Of a stretch of DNA of 40,920 bases, positions 1-7,250 are shown one piece after another. Source of the stretch: an uncultured Sulfurovum sp. (GTDB lineage Bacteria; Campylobacterota; Campylobacteria; Campylobacterales; Sulfurovaceae); contig CACVAZ010000033.1 of assembly GCA_902727995.1 (NCBI GenBank), forward strand, positions 1-40,920, written 5' to 3'. The translations under genes and the position numbers were made by a program. Below the pieces are notes generated by a model. It was given only the letters and a program-made list of their open reading frames with translations. It did no database searches and had not been told where the DNA came from. Every line of letters starts with the position of its first letter. Position 1 is the first letter of the stretch.

Positions 1-1
1 A

Positions 2-910
2 TCAAAGCTTTTAGGGCATGGATTAATTCCACCAGCATATACAACAGTCAGAAATGTATATTTAAATATAGATGTTGAAGCATTAAACAAAATGTTTGAA
101 GATTGGTCACATGAAATAGCAAAAAGAGAAGGGTTGTCAGAACTCAATATTGTCTCCTCCGATGGGAAGACAATGAGAGGTTCAAGAAACAAAACAAAAG
201 ATGAGAAAGCACGACACATAGTTTCACTATTTTTATCGAAAGAGAAAATAACATTAGCTCAAATAAAAGTAGATGATAAGAGTAATGAAATACCTGCATT
301 ACTAGAGTTACTAGACTCATTAAAACTAGAAAACTGCGTAATTACGGTCGATGCACTACATACTCAAAAAAAACTTTACGAAAAATAAGAGCCAATGGAC
401 ATAGCTTTGTAGCCCAAGTCAAAGATAATCAAAAAGGTTTAGCTAACTGGATTAAATTCAATATGACTATCTCTCAATCCATTGATAATTATTCAACCTA
501 TGATACTAATGACCATGGACGATATGAAGAACGTTCGATAGAAGTCTTTGATGACTTACATATGATTGCTAGAGATTGGACTATGGTTAGACGGCTTATA
601 AAAGTTACTGCTAAAGTTGTTAAATATGCTCAGGTAAGTTATGAGACACGATATTATATTTCAAACTTAACTGTTGATGCAAAAGAATTTTTACATATTA
701 TTCGTTCTCATTGGGCTATTGAAAACTCCCTACATTATGTCAAAGATGTAGCTTTTCAAGAAGATTTTAACCGTATGAGAACTGCTCAAATCCCTATTGT
801 TACTTCTTTACTTAAAGGAAAGTAATTCTTTATAATTTTTTTTATTAAAAAAGATAAATTATCTTATAATCAAGCTAAAAACTTAAAAGAAATTCAAACT
901 GTTTAAAAGG
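2..910 (+). pseudogene. ISAs1-family transposase remnant, truncated and frameshifted
   Basis: The reading frame is already open at base 2 and begins outside the window. It carries ISAs1 (H-repeat) DDE transposase signatures: SSDGKTMRGS, VDDKSNEIPALLELL and VITVDALHTQKK, then after a -1 shift VAQVKDNQ, HGRYEERS, SHWAIENSLHYVKDVAFQED and NRMRT. The frame breaks at a run of eight A (366-373) and continues from about 373 in the -1 frame. A TAA at 823-825 then interrupts it, although the same frame reads on to about 910 with plausible C-terminal sequence (KDKLSYNQAKNLKEIQTV). Two interruptions indicate decay; the A run could instead permit some slippage. It is host or mobile-element DNA outside the prophage. 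Confidence 0.85.
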
Positions 911-928
911 GATTGGGCATAAAAAAGA

Positions 929-976
929 TGGTGATCACGATTGGACTTGAACCAACGACTTCTTCCATGTCAAGGA
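929..976. repeat. attL, 48-bp core repeat (displaced tRNA-Val 3' end)
   Basis: This is identical base for base to 40794-40841. It corresponds to the 3' end (CCA, acceptor, T arm and anticodon region) of tRNA-Val(GAC) on the minus strand, but here it lacks the 5' part of the gene. It is therefore the original chromosomal 3' end, pushed away when the phage inserted and supplied its own copy at the other end. The integrase gene begins its 3' end 83 bp further in. Confidence 0.95.
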
Positions 977-1034
977 TTTTAAGATTTTTGATTAAATCCC
1001 ATAAAACAATAGTTCTGAAACACTTAATCTTTCT

Positions 1035-1056
1035 ACTCGGCAAATACTCGGTAAAC
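1035..1056. promoter_or_regulatory. Paired 11-bp repeats, candidate integrase arm sites (left)
   Basis: Two tandem copies, ACTCGGCAAAT and ACTCGGTAAAC, lie 58 bp inside attL and immediately beyond the integrase stop codon. Near-identical pairs occur 150 bp inside attR (40623-40644) and at 11870-11891. Tyrosine integrases bind short repeated arm sites flanking the core, which fits the two end copies. The assignment is inferred from position and repetition. Confidence 0.6.
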
Positions 1057-1059
1057 ATC

Positions 1060-2226
1060 TTAAACCTTTGCTACTTTTTTTATGAAGAGTACATCATTCA
1101 CTGGTGCTAAACTCTCTTGACCCTTTTGAGCTTGTATTTCTGTCATTGTTGGGAAGGTATAATGGTTGTCTGTTACATTGCTTCCTGGTCTATGACCCAT
1201 CGTTGATTGTCTTGCTTCTTCTTCCATAGCATAACTTTTTGCTACAGAAGCAAATGTTTTTCTTGTCATTCCAAGTGTGCCTTTTATTTTTAACTCTTTT
1301 AGCAGTGGTTGAAAATAATACTTTTCTAATGTAGAAGAACTTTTATAGAACGTTCCTTTGTTGCTTTCAAAAAGCCAGTGCTTAATGTTATTACTTTCTA
1401 TGTATTCTTTTAAAATATCAGCTGTATAATTTGAGAAATAAACAATCCGACTATGGTTTTTAGTAGTTGAAGTTACAGTAATAACATTTTGAGCAATGGC
1501 ACGTTGAATATAAATACACTTATGATTAAAATCAATGTCTGTCAGTTGAATACCTTTTAATTCTCCGACCCTTAATCCTGAATTGAAAGCTAGAAATAGC
1601 CAAGCTTTTATTTTTCCTGTTGAGTGTTTCATCATTTTTCTAGCTTGATCAACACTAAAGCCTTCTGTTTTTTTATGAACTATTTCAATAGTATCTGCTA
1701 ACTCTACTTTATTTGTAGATACAAGTTCATATTTTACGGCTCTGTCCATTATTTGACTTAAGTAATTTCTCCATTTTGAGATACTGTCAGAGGCATAACC
1801 TTGATGATCTTTCATACTTTGCCAATCTTCAACAAGATGTGCATTGATATCTTCAAGAGAAAAGTTTTTAAAGTATGGTAACAAATGTTTATAGAAAGAG
1901 ATTTCTGCACTTTTCTGTGATGATGTTCCTCTACCCTTTTTACTCCAGGTACCATCTGCTCTTTTCGTTTTGGCTCCTGATTTAATGGCTTCTATACCAA
2001 AATTTTCAAAGTCTGTTTTAATGCTCTTTGTTTTAGATGTACGTGCTATGAGTTCATCTCTTGCATTTGACTTATGTTTGATGTAGATTAGGTTCTTAGT
2101 GTTGGCTTCCATTTTAGTTGTAACACGTTTAAACGTACCCTCAATGGTTCCACAGACATAAATGATGTTGTATTCATTTACGAACCAACCTTTACCTTTT
2201 ATTCTTTTATTTTTCTTTGTTTGCAT
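1060..2226 (-). CDS. int: Tyrosine-type phage integrase
   Basis: Site-specific recombinase expected to insert and excise the prophage at tRNA-Val. The N-terminal part (1-60) looks like an arm-binding domain, followed by a core-binding SAM-like region (about 100-180) and a C-terminal catalytic domain (185-365). Catalytic residues are visible as R219 in FNSGLRVGEL, K256, R322 in TRKTFAS, H345 in MGHRPG and nucleophile Y356 in DNHYTFP. The usual His of the HxxR box is not present, which is common variation. At 388 residues it has family length. Start ATG at 2226 has AGGAG 5 bases upstream. It overlaps the 3' end of the small gene before it, so the two are probably one operon reading towards attL. 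Confidence 0.95.
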   Translation of the reverse strand: MQTKKNKRIKGKGWFVNEYNIIYVCGTIEGTFKRVTTKMEANTKNLIYIKHKSNARDELIARTSKTKSIKTDFENFGIEAIKSGAKTKRADGTWSKKGRGTSSQKSAEISFYKHLLPYFKNFSLEDINAHLVEDWQSMKDHQGYASDSISKWRNYLSQIMDRAVKYELVSTNKVELADTIEIVHKKTEGFSVDQARKMMKHSTGKIKAWLFLAFNSGLRVGELKGIQLTDIDFNHKCIYIQRAIAQNVITVTSTTKNHSRIVYFSNYTADILKEYIESNNIKHWLFESNKGTFYKSSSTLEKYYFQPLLKELKIKGTLGMTRKTFASVAKSYAMEEEARQSTMGHRPGSNVTDNHYTFPTMTEIQAQKGQESLAPVNDVLFIKKVAKV

Positions 2227-2482
2227 AGTATCTCCTAATTTGGATAGCTACTGGTCTTGCAATAAGTATTTTACCACCCACGACCTTTTGGTAGTAGTCT
2301 TTTCCTTCTTTATAGTTTTTTGCTAAGTGAATTCTTATAGTACTGTTGTGTTTATTACAGTAAATTGCAAGTTGAGAGACTTCAAACTCTTCAGGAATTA
2401 ACGAAGTCAAAATTGACTCTAGTAGATTAAACTCTTTTACTCTTTCAAAAAATGAAAGATTGTTTTTTTTTATTGTTTCCAT
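2207..2482 (-). CDS. Small DNA-binding-like protein, possible excisionase
   Basis: A 91-residue protein upstream of and overlapping the integrase by 20 bases. Residues about 25-60 (EEFEVSQLAIYCNKHNSTIR) read as a helix-turn-helix, followed by a basic segment with YYQKVVGGKILIARP, resembling the wing of small excisionase or MerR-like proteins. Its place directly ahead of int suggests a recombination directionality factor or a regulator of int. Start ATG at 2482 is preceded by AAGGG. No specific family is recognised with certainty. Confidence 0.55.
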   Translation of the reverse strand: METIKKNNLSFFERVKEFNLLESILTSLIPEEFEVSQLAIYCNKHNSTIRIHLAKNYKEGKDYYQKVVGGKILIARPVAIQIRRYYANKEK

Positions 2483-2500
2483 ATCTTTACCCTTAATGTG

Positions 2501-2519
2501 TTATCATTACTACTGATAA
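2501..2519. promoter_or_regulatory. Inverted repeat TTATCA-7-TGATAA, candidate operator
   Basis: Six-base perfect arms around a 7-base spacer, lying between the int operon start and the divergent repressor gene. The spacer and right arm contain TTACTACTG, a word found again at 11739-11747 in the early control region. It is probably an operator for a phage repressor; binding is inferred. Confidence 0.45.
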
Positions 2520-2533
2520 GTATTTATATCATA

Positions 2534-2572
2534 ATACAATATTTTATTTGTAAAAGAAATAAAATATTGTAT
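2534..2572. promoter_or_regulatory. Perfect 16-bp inverted repeat in divergent promoter region
   Basis: Arms ATACAATATTTTATTT (2534-2549) and its exact complement (2557-2572) flank a 7-base spacer, 23 bp before the repressor start codon. The position between divergent repressor and integrase operons is that of a CI-type operator controlling both. The AT-rich arms also overlap likely -10 sequences. The strength of the symmetry is seen directly; the identity of the binding protein is inferred. Confidence 0.6.
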
Positions 2573-2595
2573 TTTTACTTCAAAAAGGTGCGATT

Positions 2596-3006
2596 ATGAA
2601 CAAAAACAACAGTAGATATTTAGATAAAGAAAAAAACAAGGAGATATTTAACCGTTTAAAATCGCATTTTAAAGTTAGGTTTGATAAAGAAGTTTTGGAA
2701 AAATGGGGAAAGAATACAAAAAGTATGAATAATTGGAGAAAATCAGGTATACCAGAAAATGAATTGTCTCTATTGGCTCTCAAAGAAAATGTAAATTATG
2801 ATTGGCTAATAGATGGAGTAGGAGAAAAAGATAAACTTGTAATTCCTACTCCTCATCTTGCTGGAATGGTTGAAGAAAATGGAACACAGTATAAGAAGAG
2901 AGACGCTCGTGAAGAGAATCTCTGTAAGGTTTTCAGTAAGGTTCCTAAAGATAAAAAAGAAGAAGCTTATCATAAAGCTATGGAAGTTATGTTCAAGTAT
3001 TATTGA
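2596..3006 (+). CDS. CI-like phage repressor without cleavage domain
   Basis: The 136-residue protein matches the N-terminal DNA-binding domain of Bacteriophage CI repressors: an HTH about residues 15-60, with a KSMNNWRKSGIPENEL recognition region followed by the typical LLALKENVNYDWLIDGVGE. Beyond residue 75 there are only about 60 mostly charged residues, too short for an S24-type self-cleaving domain. It should maintain lysogeny, but relief probably needs an antirepressor rather than RecA-stimulated cleavage. It is the only plus-strand gene in the left third, divergent from int over two inverted repeats. Start ATG at 2596 has AAAAAGG upstream. Confidence 0.8.
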   Translation: MNKNNSRYLDKEKNKEIFNRLKSHFKVRFDKEVLEKWGKNTKSMNNWRKSGIPENELSLLALKENVNYDWLIDGVGEKDKLVIPTPHLAGMVEENGTQYKKRDAREENLCKVFSKVPKDKKEEAYHKAMEVMFKYY

Positions 3007-3019
3007 AATTTAAAAGGGT

Positions 3020-3121
3020 TTAGTCTTCTAATTCATCAAAACTATCAATCGTATTTAAATCATTGGCATTGTCTCTAAGATTCATCACTGCTTGGTTAAA
3101 TTCTTCGATATTCTTTCTCAT
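3020..3121 (-). CDS. Hypothetical 33-residue protein
   Basis: A short acidic frame (MRKNIEEFNQAVMNLRDN...) whose start overlaps the end of the 47-residue frame before it in another frame, with GGAAAC as a weak ribosome site. It would be the last gene of the minus-strand operon from 6571. The overlap and the open frame make it plausible, but its shortness leaves doubt. Function unknown. Confidence 0.35.
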   Translation of the reverse strand: MRKNIEEFNQAVMNLRDNANDLNTIDSFDELED

Positions 3122-3239
3122 CGTTTCCGTCATACAGTTCAACAATGTCACCTCTGTTTAAAGCACTCATTTCCTCATGGTCGTACTTTGATGGCTTCTC
3201 TAACTCTTTTCCTGTATCTCTGTCTCTAAAATTGCTCAT
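3096..3239 (-). CDS. Hypothetical 47-residue charged protein
   Basis: Its ATG at 3239 overlaps the TGA of the preceding gene as ATGA, a strong sign of translational coupling. The product begins MSNFRDRDTGKELEKPSKYD and is hydrophilic, with no signal peptide or recognisable domain. It is a small accessory member of the envelope-protein operon. Confidence 0.5.
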   Translation of the reverse strand: MSNFRDRDTGKELEKPSKYDHEEMSALNRGDIVELYDGNDEKEYRRI

Positions 3240-3454
3240 TTTTTCTTCTTTCTTAAATTGTCTATCTTCTTGTTAAAAAAGATAGAAGCTGATTCTAAAT
3301 CAGCTTTGTCTTTCCAAAGCTGTTTAAGTCTTGGGTCGCTTGTTTGGTTCATGAATTTTATGTAGTTCTTTTTTCTATTTTCTATGTCTTCAATCGTGTC
3401 AGCATTCAATGTTGCGACTGTCACGATCAAGAAAAAAAACTTAGCTAAGAACAA
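3236..3454 (-). CDS. Small secreted protein, unknown function
   Basis: A 72-residue product with a clear N-terminal signal peptide (MFLAKFFFLIVTVATLNA, likely cleavage after LNA) followed by about 53 charged helical residues ending in a Lys-rich tail. It starts right after the stop of the 123-residue exported gene and its TGA overlaps the next start, so it sits in the middle of a coupled operon. It is probably periplasmic. No family recognised. Confidence 0.65.
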   Translation of the reverse strand: MFLAKFFFLIVTVATLNADTIEDIENRKKNYIKFMNQTSDPRLKQLWKDKADLESASIFFNKKIDNLRKKKK

Positions 3455-3826
3455 TTATTTCCCCTCACATTTTGTTTCAATAAGTGACCAAACAAGCTTT
3501 AATTCAATCTCATAGTTTTCTTTTTTACTCTCAGATAGTTTTGATGCTTTTTCCTTGTTGAGGAGGATGCTTTCTAAATCTTTTCTGTCAAGCTTTGCTT
3601 TTGTACAGCTAAAATTTCCAGTACTAAGTCTTGAGTTGAATTTCTCATCATCAAACTTTTTGTCTGCAAGCTCTTTAACTTCTTTTTCTAATTGAAGTTG
3701 TTTTGAATTGTCGGCTACAGCTGGTAACTCGTTTGCATTTGCTTTCTGAACTGTTAGTACTGCGATGGTTACGGATAAAACTAGGATTACGCCCAGTAGT
3801 GATAGTAATGTTAAAAGGTTTTTCAT
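3455..3826 (-). CDS. Membrane-anchored or exported helical protein
   Basis: A 123-residue product with a hydrophobic N-terminus (about residues 3-27, LLTLLSLLGVILVLSVTIAVL), acting as a signal anchor or signal peptide ending near ANA. A mainly helical, charged periplasmic domain with two cysteines follows. It has an AAAGAG ribosome site and is followed without a gap by another exported protein. Together with the membrane protein at 4627-5970 this suggests a cell-envelope complex. Function unknown. Confidence 0.65.
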   Translation of the reverse strand: MKNLLTLLSLLGVILVLSVTIAVLTVQKANANELPAVADNSKQLQLEKEVKELADKKFDDEKFNSRLSTGNFSCTKAKLDRKDLESILLNKEKASKLSESKKENYEIELKLVWSLIETKCEGK

Positions 3827-3862
3827 TTTTGTTCTCTTTCATAAATAATGTGTTTAAATTTA

Positions 3863-3890
3863 TGATACAATTGCGTTAGCTCTTGTATCA
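3863..3890. promoter_or_regulatory. 8-bp inverted repeat in the 3827-3943 gap
   Basis: TGATACAA and its complement TTGTATCA are separated by 12 bases, between the coiled-coil gene and the exported protein genes. The core ATACAA...TTGTAT resembles the outer ends of the repressor-region inverted repeat at 2534-2572. It could be an operator for the two exported genes or an RNA hairpin; no T tract follows. Confidence 0.4.
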
Positions 3891-3943
3891 AGGTGCTGAT
3901 GGAGTTTAGAGGTTTTCCCGTCAAAGAAATTTACCTCTTTACT

Positions 3944-4630
3944 CTACTTTGTTAATTCTTCTTCGTACCACTCGGTAATCTCTTCTTCGTCATTGTCGTT
4001 ATGGTCTTGTCCATTGGTAACATTGTCGTCTACGTATCCAATTTGATCATCTTTCATTTTTTTTCCTTTCCAAATATAATCATTTTTGTACAAAATATCA
4101 TGAGCGTCTTGATAGCTCACTAAACTTTGAAATCTACTTTTGTCCAATGGTCTTACTACTCCTAAATCTGTTAAGATTCCAGACCAGTATTTAAACTGTT
4201 TTTCACTCACTTTGATTTTAAACTCATCTCTTTTTTTTAAAACCATATAGGGTAAACGAACGCCCCTGTAGAACTCTTCTACAATCGTAAAAGGAGAAAT
4301 GTACTTACCGTATGTTTTCTCATACTCTTTTGCAATTTTTTTCAATAACTCAATTTCACTTTTTTGAGTTTCAATTTTTTCTTTTAGTTGCTTAGAAGCC
4401 GATTCGGTTTTTTTAAATTGTTTGTTTTTATCAATCTCAACATCTCTCTCATCAATTATTTTTGCTAAAAGATAATTTAAAACATCGATTGAAACAATTC
4501 TTACTTCGTTGGGAAATATAAAGCTTTTAACTTCATACTCATCAATGTAACCATTTTTTGAAATTAGGTTTACAGCTCTTAAATCTCTTAGTTCACAAGC
4601 TTCAAGACTGTCTATGTTGTATGCACTCAT
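3944..4630 (-). CDS. Coiled-coil protein with possible C-terminal winged helix
   Basis: A 228-residue cytoplasmic protein. Residues about 1-65 form a mixed domain; 68-105 are a predicted coiled coil rich in Lys and Glu. Residues about 110-190 (FKIKVSEKQFKYWSGILTDL, then SLVSYQDAHDIL) have the helix-helix-strand look of a winged helix. The tail is very acidic. Its ATG overlaps the stop of the membrane protein gene by four bases (ATGA), so the two are co-translated and may work together. No family is recognised; the DNA-binding suggestion is weak. Confidence 0.65.
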   Translation of the reverse strand: MSAYNIDSLEACELRDLRAVNLISKNGYIDEYEVKSFIFPNEVRIVSIDVLNYLLAKIIDERDVEIDKNKQFKKTESASKQLKEKIETQKSEIELLKKIAKEYEKTYGKYISPFTIVEEFYRGVRLPYMVLKKRDEFKIKVSEKQFKYWSGILTDLGVVRPLDKSRFQSLVSYQDAHDILYKNDYIWKGKKMKDDQIGYVDDNVTNGQDHNDNDEEEITEWYEEELTK

Positions 4631-5970
4631 AGCATTTTTCCTATTTTTACGCGAACTGTGTCCAAGCCTTGCATTTTTTTTGCGACACCGTCTGCAAGAG
4701 CTAACATCTGGTGCGACTCTAGCTCTTGCATTTTTGACTCCGTAAGCAGTCTAGCGTTTTCTCTGTCTATTTCTGCAAGTCTTGATTTTTCAGTTAATTC
4801 ATGCTGTTGAGCCATGGTTTCTGACTCATAAGCAATTACTGCTGTCATGGTTTTGTTTTGCTCTAAATCTGAACCTATCTTGGTAGCTTTCAGTCTTGTG
4901 TTTCGCTCTTTTAGGGCGATATTGGAGCTAAAAAGTGTGTTGGTAACATTCTCTTTGTAAGCTTCTTCTTGACTAATGCTGTTTAAAATGGTTCTTTGAC
5001 TTAAAATACTTGCCATGGTTCCACCAAGCTCTAAAAATACAAATAATATTCCAAGCATAACGGTAATTCCCATAGTTGAAGAGGTAGAGTTTCCTGCTAT
5101 TTTTTTCAGTCTTTCTCGCTCTTTTTCTATCTCATCTTCTTTTTTTGAAATTTCATCTTCATAGAGTTGCTTTGATGTTTTTGCACTTGCAGTACTTAGC
5201 ATGTCTTTTTCGGCTTGTGCTATTTCTTGATTCTTTTTATCAATACGTTTATTGATAGAGTCAATCATTGTTTTTGCATCTTCTCGCTTTTTGACATACA
5301 TGGAAGTAGAATTGGTTTTTAGGTCTTTTGTTATTTCTTCTCTTATTTTTTCAATTTCCGAATTTAACCTGGTTATTTTACTTTGGTAAATACCTGTTGT
5401 TACGGCTGAGTCCTTAGAGTTGTCTTTGTCTTTTTTTAGACGCTCTATTTGCTTTAGCCTCGTATCAACATAGGCGTTATCATCAACATTTTTTGTTTTT
5501 TGTATGATGATATAATCAGGTAGATTCCATGCTGATATGAGTACCATTATGACTGCATAGGTTTTTATGGAAAGAAGAATGGTTTTATAAGCCACCCTGT
5601 CTTCTCCACCTAATTCTAATTCACCTTTTGTTGCAAAGACATGTTCAGAATTCGTAGACCATAGCTCAAAGAAACCTCCAACCATTAGCCCAATAACAAA
5701 TGCAATATAAAATGTTAGTGACCAAAAGACATCTTCTGTAATCAATAAAATTGAAATGGTAAGACCTAACGCAGAGTTCATGACTGAAATAGGCTTCATA
5801 AACTTTGAAGAGATTGTTAAGAATTTAACTCTGCTGTTTTGTGCTAAAACTCCTGTCATTTCTCTTCGAGATTTTCCAAGACTGTCTCTAGCCTGTGATT
5901 CAGTTGTACCGTCTACTATTTTGTAGATATCTGCTTCAGATTGTATATCTTTCACATCATTTTGAGACAT
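4627..5970 (-). CDS. Four-helix membrane protein with long extramembrane coiled coil
   Basis: The 447-residue protein has hydrophobic segments near residues 60-80, 84-104 and 130-152, a long Lys/Glu coiled coil about 165-295, a fourth membrane segment about 300-320, and a second helical tail. This layout (membrane pair, coiled coil, membrane segment) resembles DUF4407-type proteins, but the match is by topology only. It lies between an unknown soluble gene and the coiled-coil gene it overlaps. It could span the envelope and contact the exported products of the same operon. A superinfection-exclusion or envelope-sensing role is a guess. Start ATG has AAGGA upstream. Confidence 0.7.
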   Translation of the reverse strand: MSQNDVKDIQSEADIYKIVDGTTESQARDSLGKSRREMTGVLAQNSRVKFLTISSKFMKPISVMNSALGLTISILLITEDVFWSLTFYIAFVIGLMVGGFFELWSTNSEHVFATKGELELGGEDRVAYKTILLSIKTYAVIMVLISAWNLPDYIIIQKTKNVDDNAYVDTRLKQIERLKKDKDNSKDSAVTTGIYQSKITRLNSEIEKIREEITKDLKTNSTSMYVKKREDAKTMIDSINKRIDKKNQEIAQAEKDMLSTASAKTSKQLYEDEISKKEDEIEKERERLKKIAGNSTSSTMGITVMLGILFVFLELGGTMASILSQRTILNSISQEEAYKENVTNTLFSSNIALKERNTRLKATKIGSDLEQNKTMTAVIAYESETMAQQHELTEKSRLAEIDRENARLLTESKMQELESHQMLALADGVAKKMQGLDTVRVKIGKML

Positions 5971-6007
5971 ATTTAATCCTTGGTTTTTTAAAGGTTAATA
6001 AAACAGG

Positions 6008-6571
6008 TTAAGCTACTTTTGAAACAAGTCCCTCAAATGCTTGAATTGCATTTGAATCTAAGTCTTTTACCTTGGTTTTTGATGTGTTGATTACTCCAAT
6101 CTTATAAAGATTAGGAATGGACTCAATCCCCTTATGAAATAAGAAGTCAGCGTATTCTGCAATACTCGTATTTGCTGGGGTAAAGTTACTCTTTTTAGAA
6201 TTTGGGTACTCTAAAGTATGCCACGTTTCAAATGGAGCAACTAGCTTTGCTTTTTTTGTGTCATTGTCAAGGGTAATCCCTTCAAATGAAAAGTGAGGTT
6301 TTAGAATCTCTAGCATTTCTTTAGTATAAGAGCTTAAAGGGTTTGCTTTATAGTTTTGCATTTTGTTAATGGGTTCCATTAACTCTGATTTCCCTATTGT
6401 GTCAAGCAACTCAACAAGGTTGTTGTTTTTAATTTGCTTCATACCCATTTTTTTAGGAGTATCTTTTCTGAACTTTTCGTTGTATTGTGCTACAACGGCA
6501 TATTGAACCAATGCTCTTTCATTGTCACTCATCTCTTTTTTCTTTTGTTGTTGGTCTTTTGCGTCTGCCAT
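6008..6571 (-). CDS. Hypothetical soluble protein, first gene of membrane operon
   Basis: A 187-residue protein with a Lys/Gln-rich N-terminus and a mixed helix/strand body; no signal peptide or membrane segment and no recognised domain. It opens the minus-strand operon that runs to about 3020, with AAGGA seven bases before its ATG. Directly upstream are four inverted and direct copies of ATTCCAAGCGTATT, so its expression is probably controlled there. It might be the protein that binds those sites, but nothing in the sequence shows it. Confidence 0.6.
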   Translation of the reverse strand: MADAKDQQQKKKEMSDNERALVQYAVVAQYNEKFRKDTPKKMGMKQIKNNNLVELLDTIGKSELMEPINKMQNYKANPLSSYTKEMLEILKPHFSFEGITLDNDTKKAKLVAPFETWHTLEYPNSKKSNFTPANTSIAEYADFLFHKGIESIPNLYKIGVINTSKTKVKDLDSNAIQAFEGLVSKVA

Positions 6572-6608
6572 AATTTTTCCTTGATAATTTAATAATCCAT
6601 AAAATTTA

Positions 6609-6728
6609 ATTCCAAGCGTATTTTAAAAAAGATTTTTCTATGCTTTTTAAATTTTTTTCAATACGCTTGGAATACCACAGTTTAGGGATTCCAAGCGTAT
6701 TGTATTTTTTTTACAAAACGCTTGGAAT
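6609..6728. repeat. Four ATTCCAAGCGTATT repeats forming two inverted pairs
   Basis: Copies lie at 6609-6622 (+), 6660-6673 (-), 6688-6701 (+) and 6715-6728 (-, one mismatch). The last two form a 17-bp stem with one mismatch and an 8-base T loop on the plus strand. The first two are inverted over a 37-base AT-rich spacer. The block fills the leader of the operon starting at 6571. Such arrays serve as operators, iterons of a replication initiator, or RNA hairpins. The word was not noticed elsewhere in the window. Confidence 0.8.
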
Positions 6729-6775
6729 CTCTCTTTAGTTACTCCTACTTTCAGAGTCAATATTTACTGTTTCAT

Positions 6776-6889
6776 TTATGCCCCCCTTGGTATGGGATAA
6801 TAATTTAAATTATTAACAATCATTTCAACATTCATTTTATTCAAGTAAATGGTTCGTATGTCGTTTTTAAAAAAGAATATTTTGTTCAT
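6776..6889 (-). CDS. Hypothetical 37-residue basic protein
   Basis: An open frame beginning MNKIFFFKNDIRTIYLNKM, with AGGAAA seven bases upstream of the ATG. It ends in a G-rich stretch (CCAAGGGGGGCATAA on the minus strand). It fills part of the 6729-6995 gap upstream of the repeat block. Small size keeps confidence low; it could act as a leader peptide for the operon below. Confidence 0.35.
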   Translation of the reverse strand: MNKIFFFKNDIRTIYLNKMNVEMIVNNLNYYPIPRGA

Positions 6890-6995
6890 TTAATTTCCTA
6901 ATAATAAATTTGTGTTCATAAAACACTTTCAGAACACACAGCTTAAGGTGTATTCTAAGAGGGTTTACTTTAAAAGTTTGTCGTCCAGAGTCTAT

Positions 6996-7229
6996 TTAGC
7001 AATTTTGGCAAGCTTGCTCATTTAGGAAATCTTGCAATACTTCCCATGTAACATAAGTGATGTTGATATTGATTTGATTATCTCCAGCATATTTGGCAAG
7101 CTTCTTAATTTTTCCACTTGGTAATATTTCAGAGTCTCCAAATCTATTACCAATTTTTACTTCTTTACTTGTGTCGTTTAGCATTTGAGCATAAGTTTTT
7201 CTGCTTACATCTAAGTTCCAGTACACCAT
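6996..7229 (-). CDS. Hypothetical 77-residue protein
   Basis: A short protein with a good AAAGGAAA ribosome site. The sequence (DVSRKTYAQMLNDTSKEVKIGN...) is mixed helix and strand and ends in two cysteines (QACQNC). No family is recognised. It belongs to a run of very small minus-strand genes between the Rha block and the membrane operon. Such clusters in prophages often encode host-takeover or counter-defence proteins, but there is no direct evidence here. Confidence 0.55.
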   Translation of the reverse strand: MVYWNLDVSRKTYAQMLNDTSKEVKIGNRFGDSEILPSGKIKKLAKYAGDNQININITYVTWEVLQDFLNEQACQNC

Positions 7230-7250
7230 ACTATTTCCTTTTAAATTAAT

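Noticed and set aside
913-1110. Plus-strand frame of 65 residues across the left att site
   Set aside because: It is made of the displaced tRNA fragment and the arm repeats and runs into the end of int on the other strand; no ribosome site.
6609-6728. CRISPR array
   Set aside because: Only four 14-bp units in alternating orientation with unequal spacing and no cas genes.
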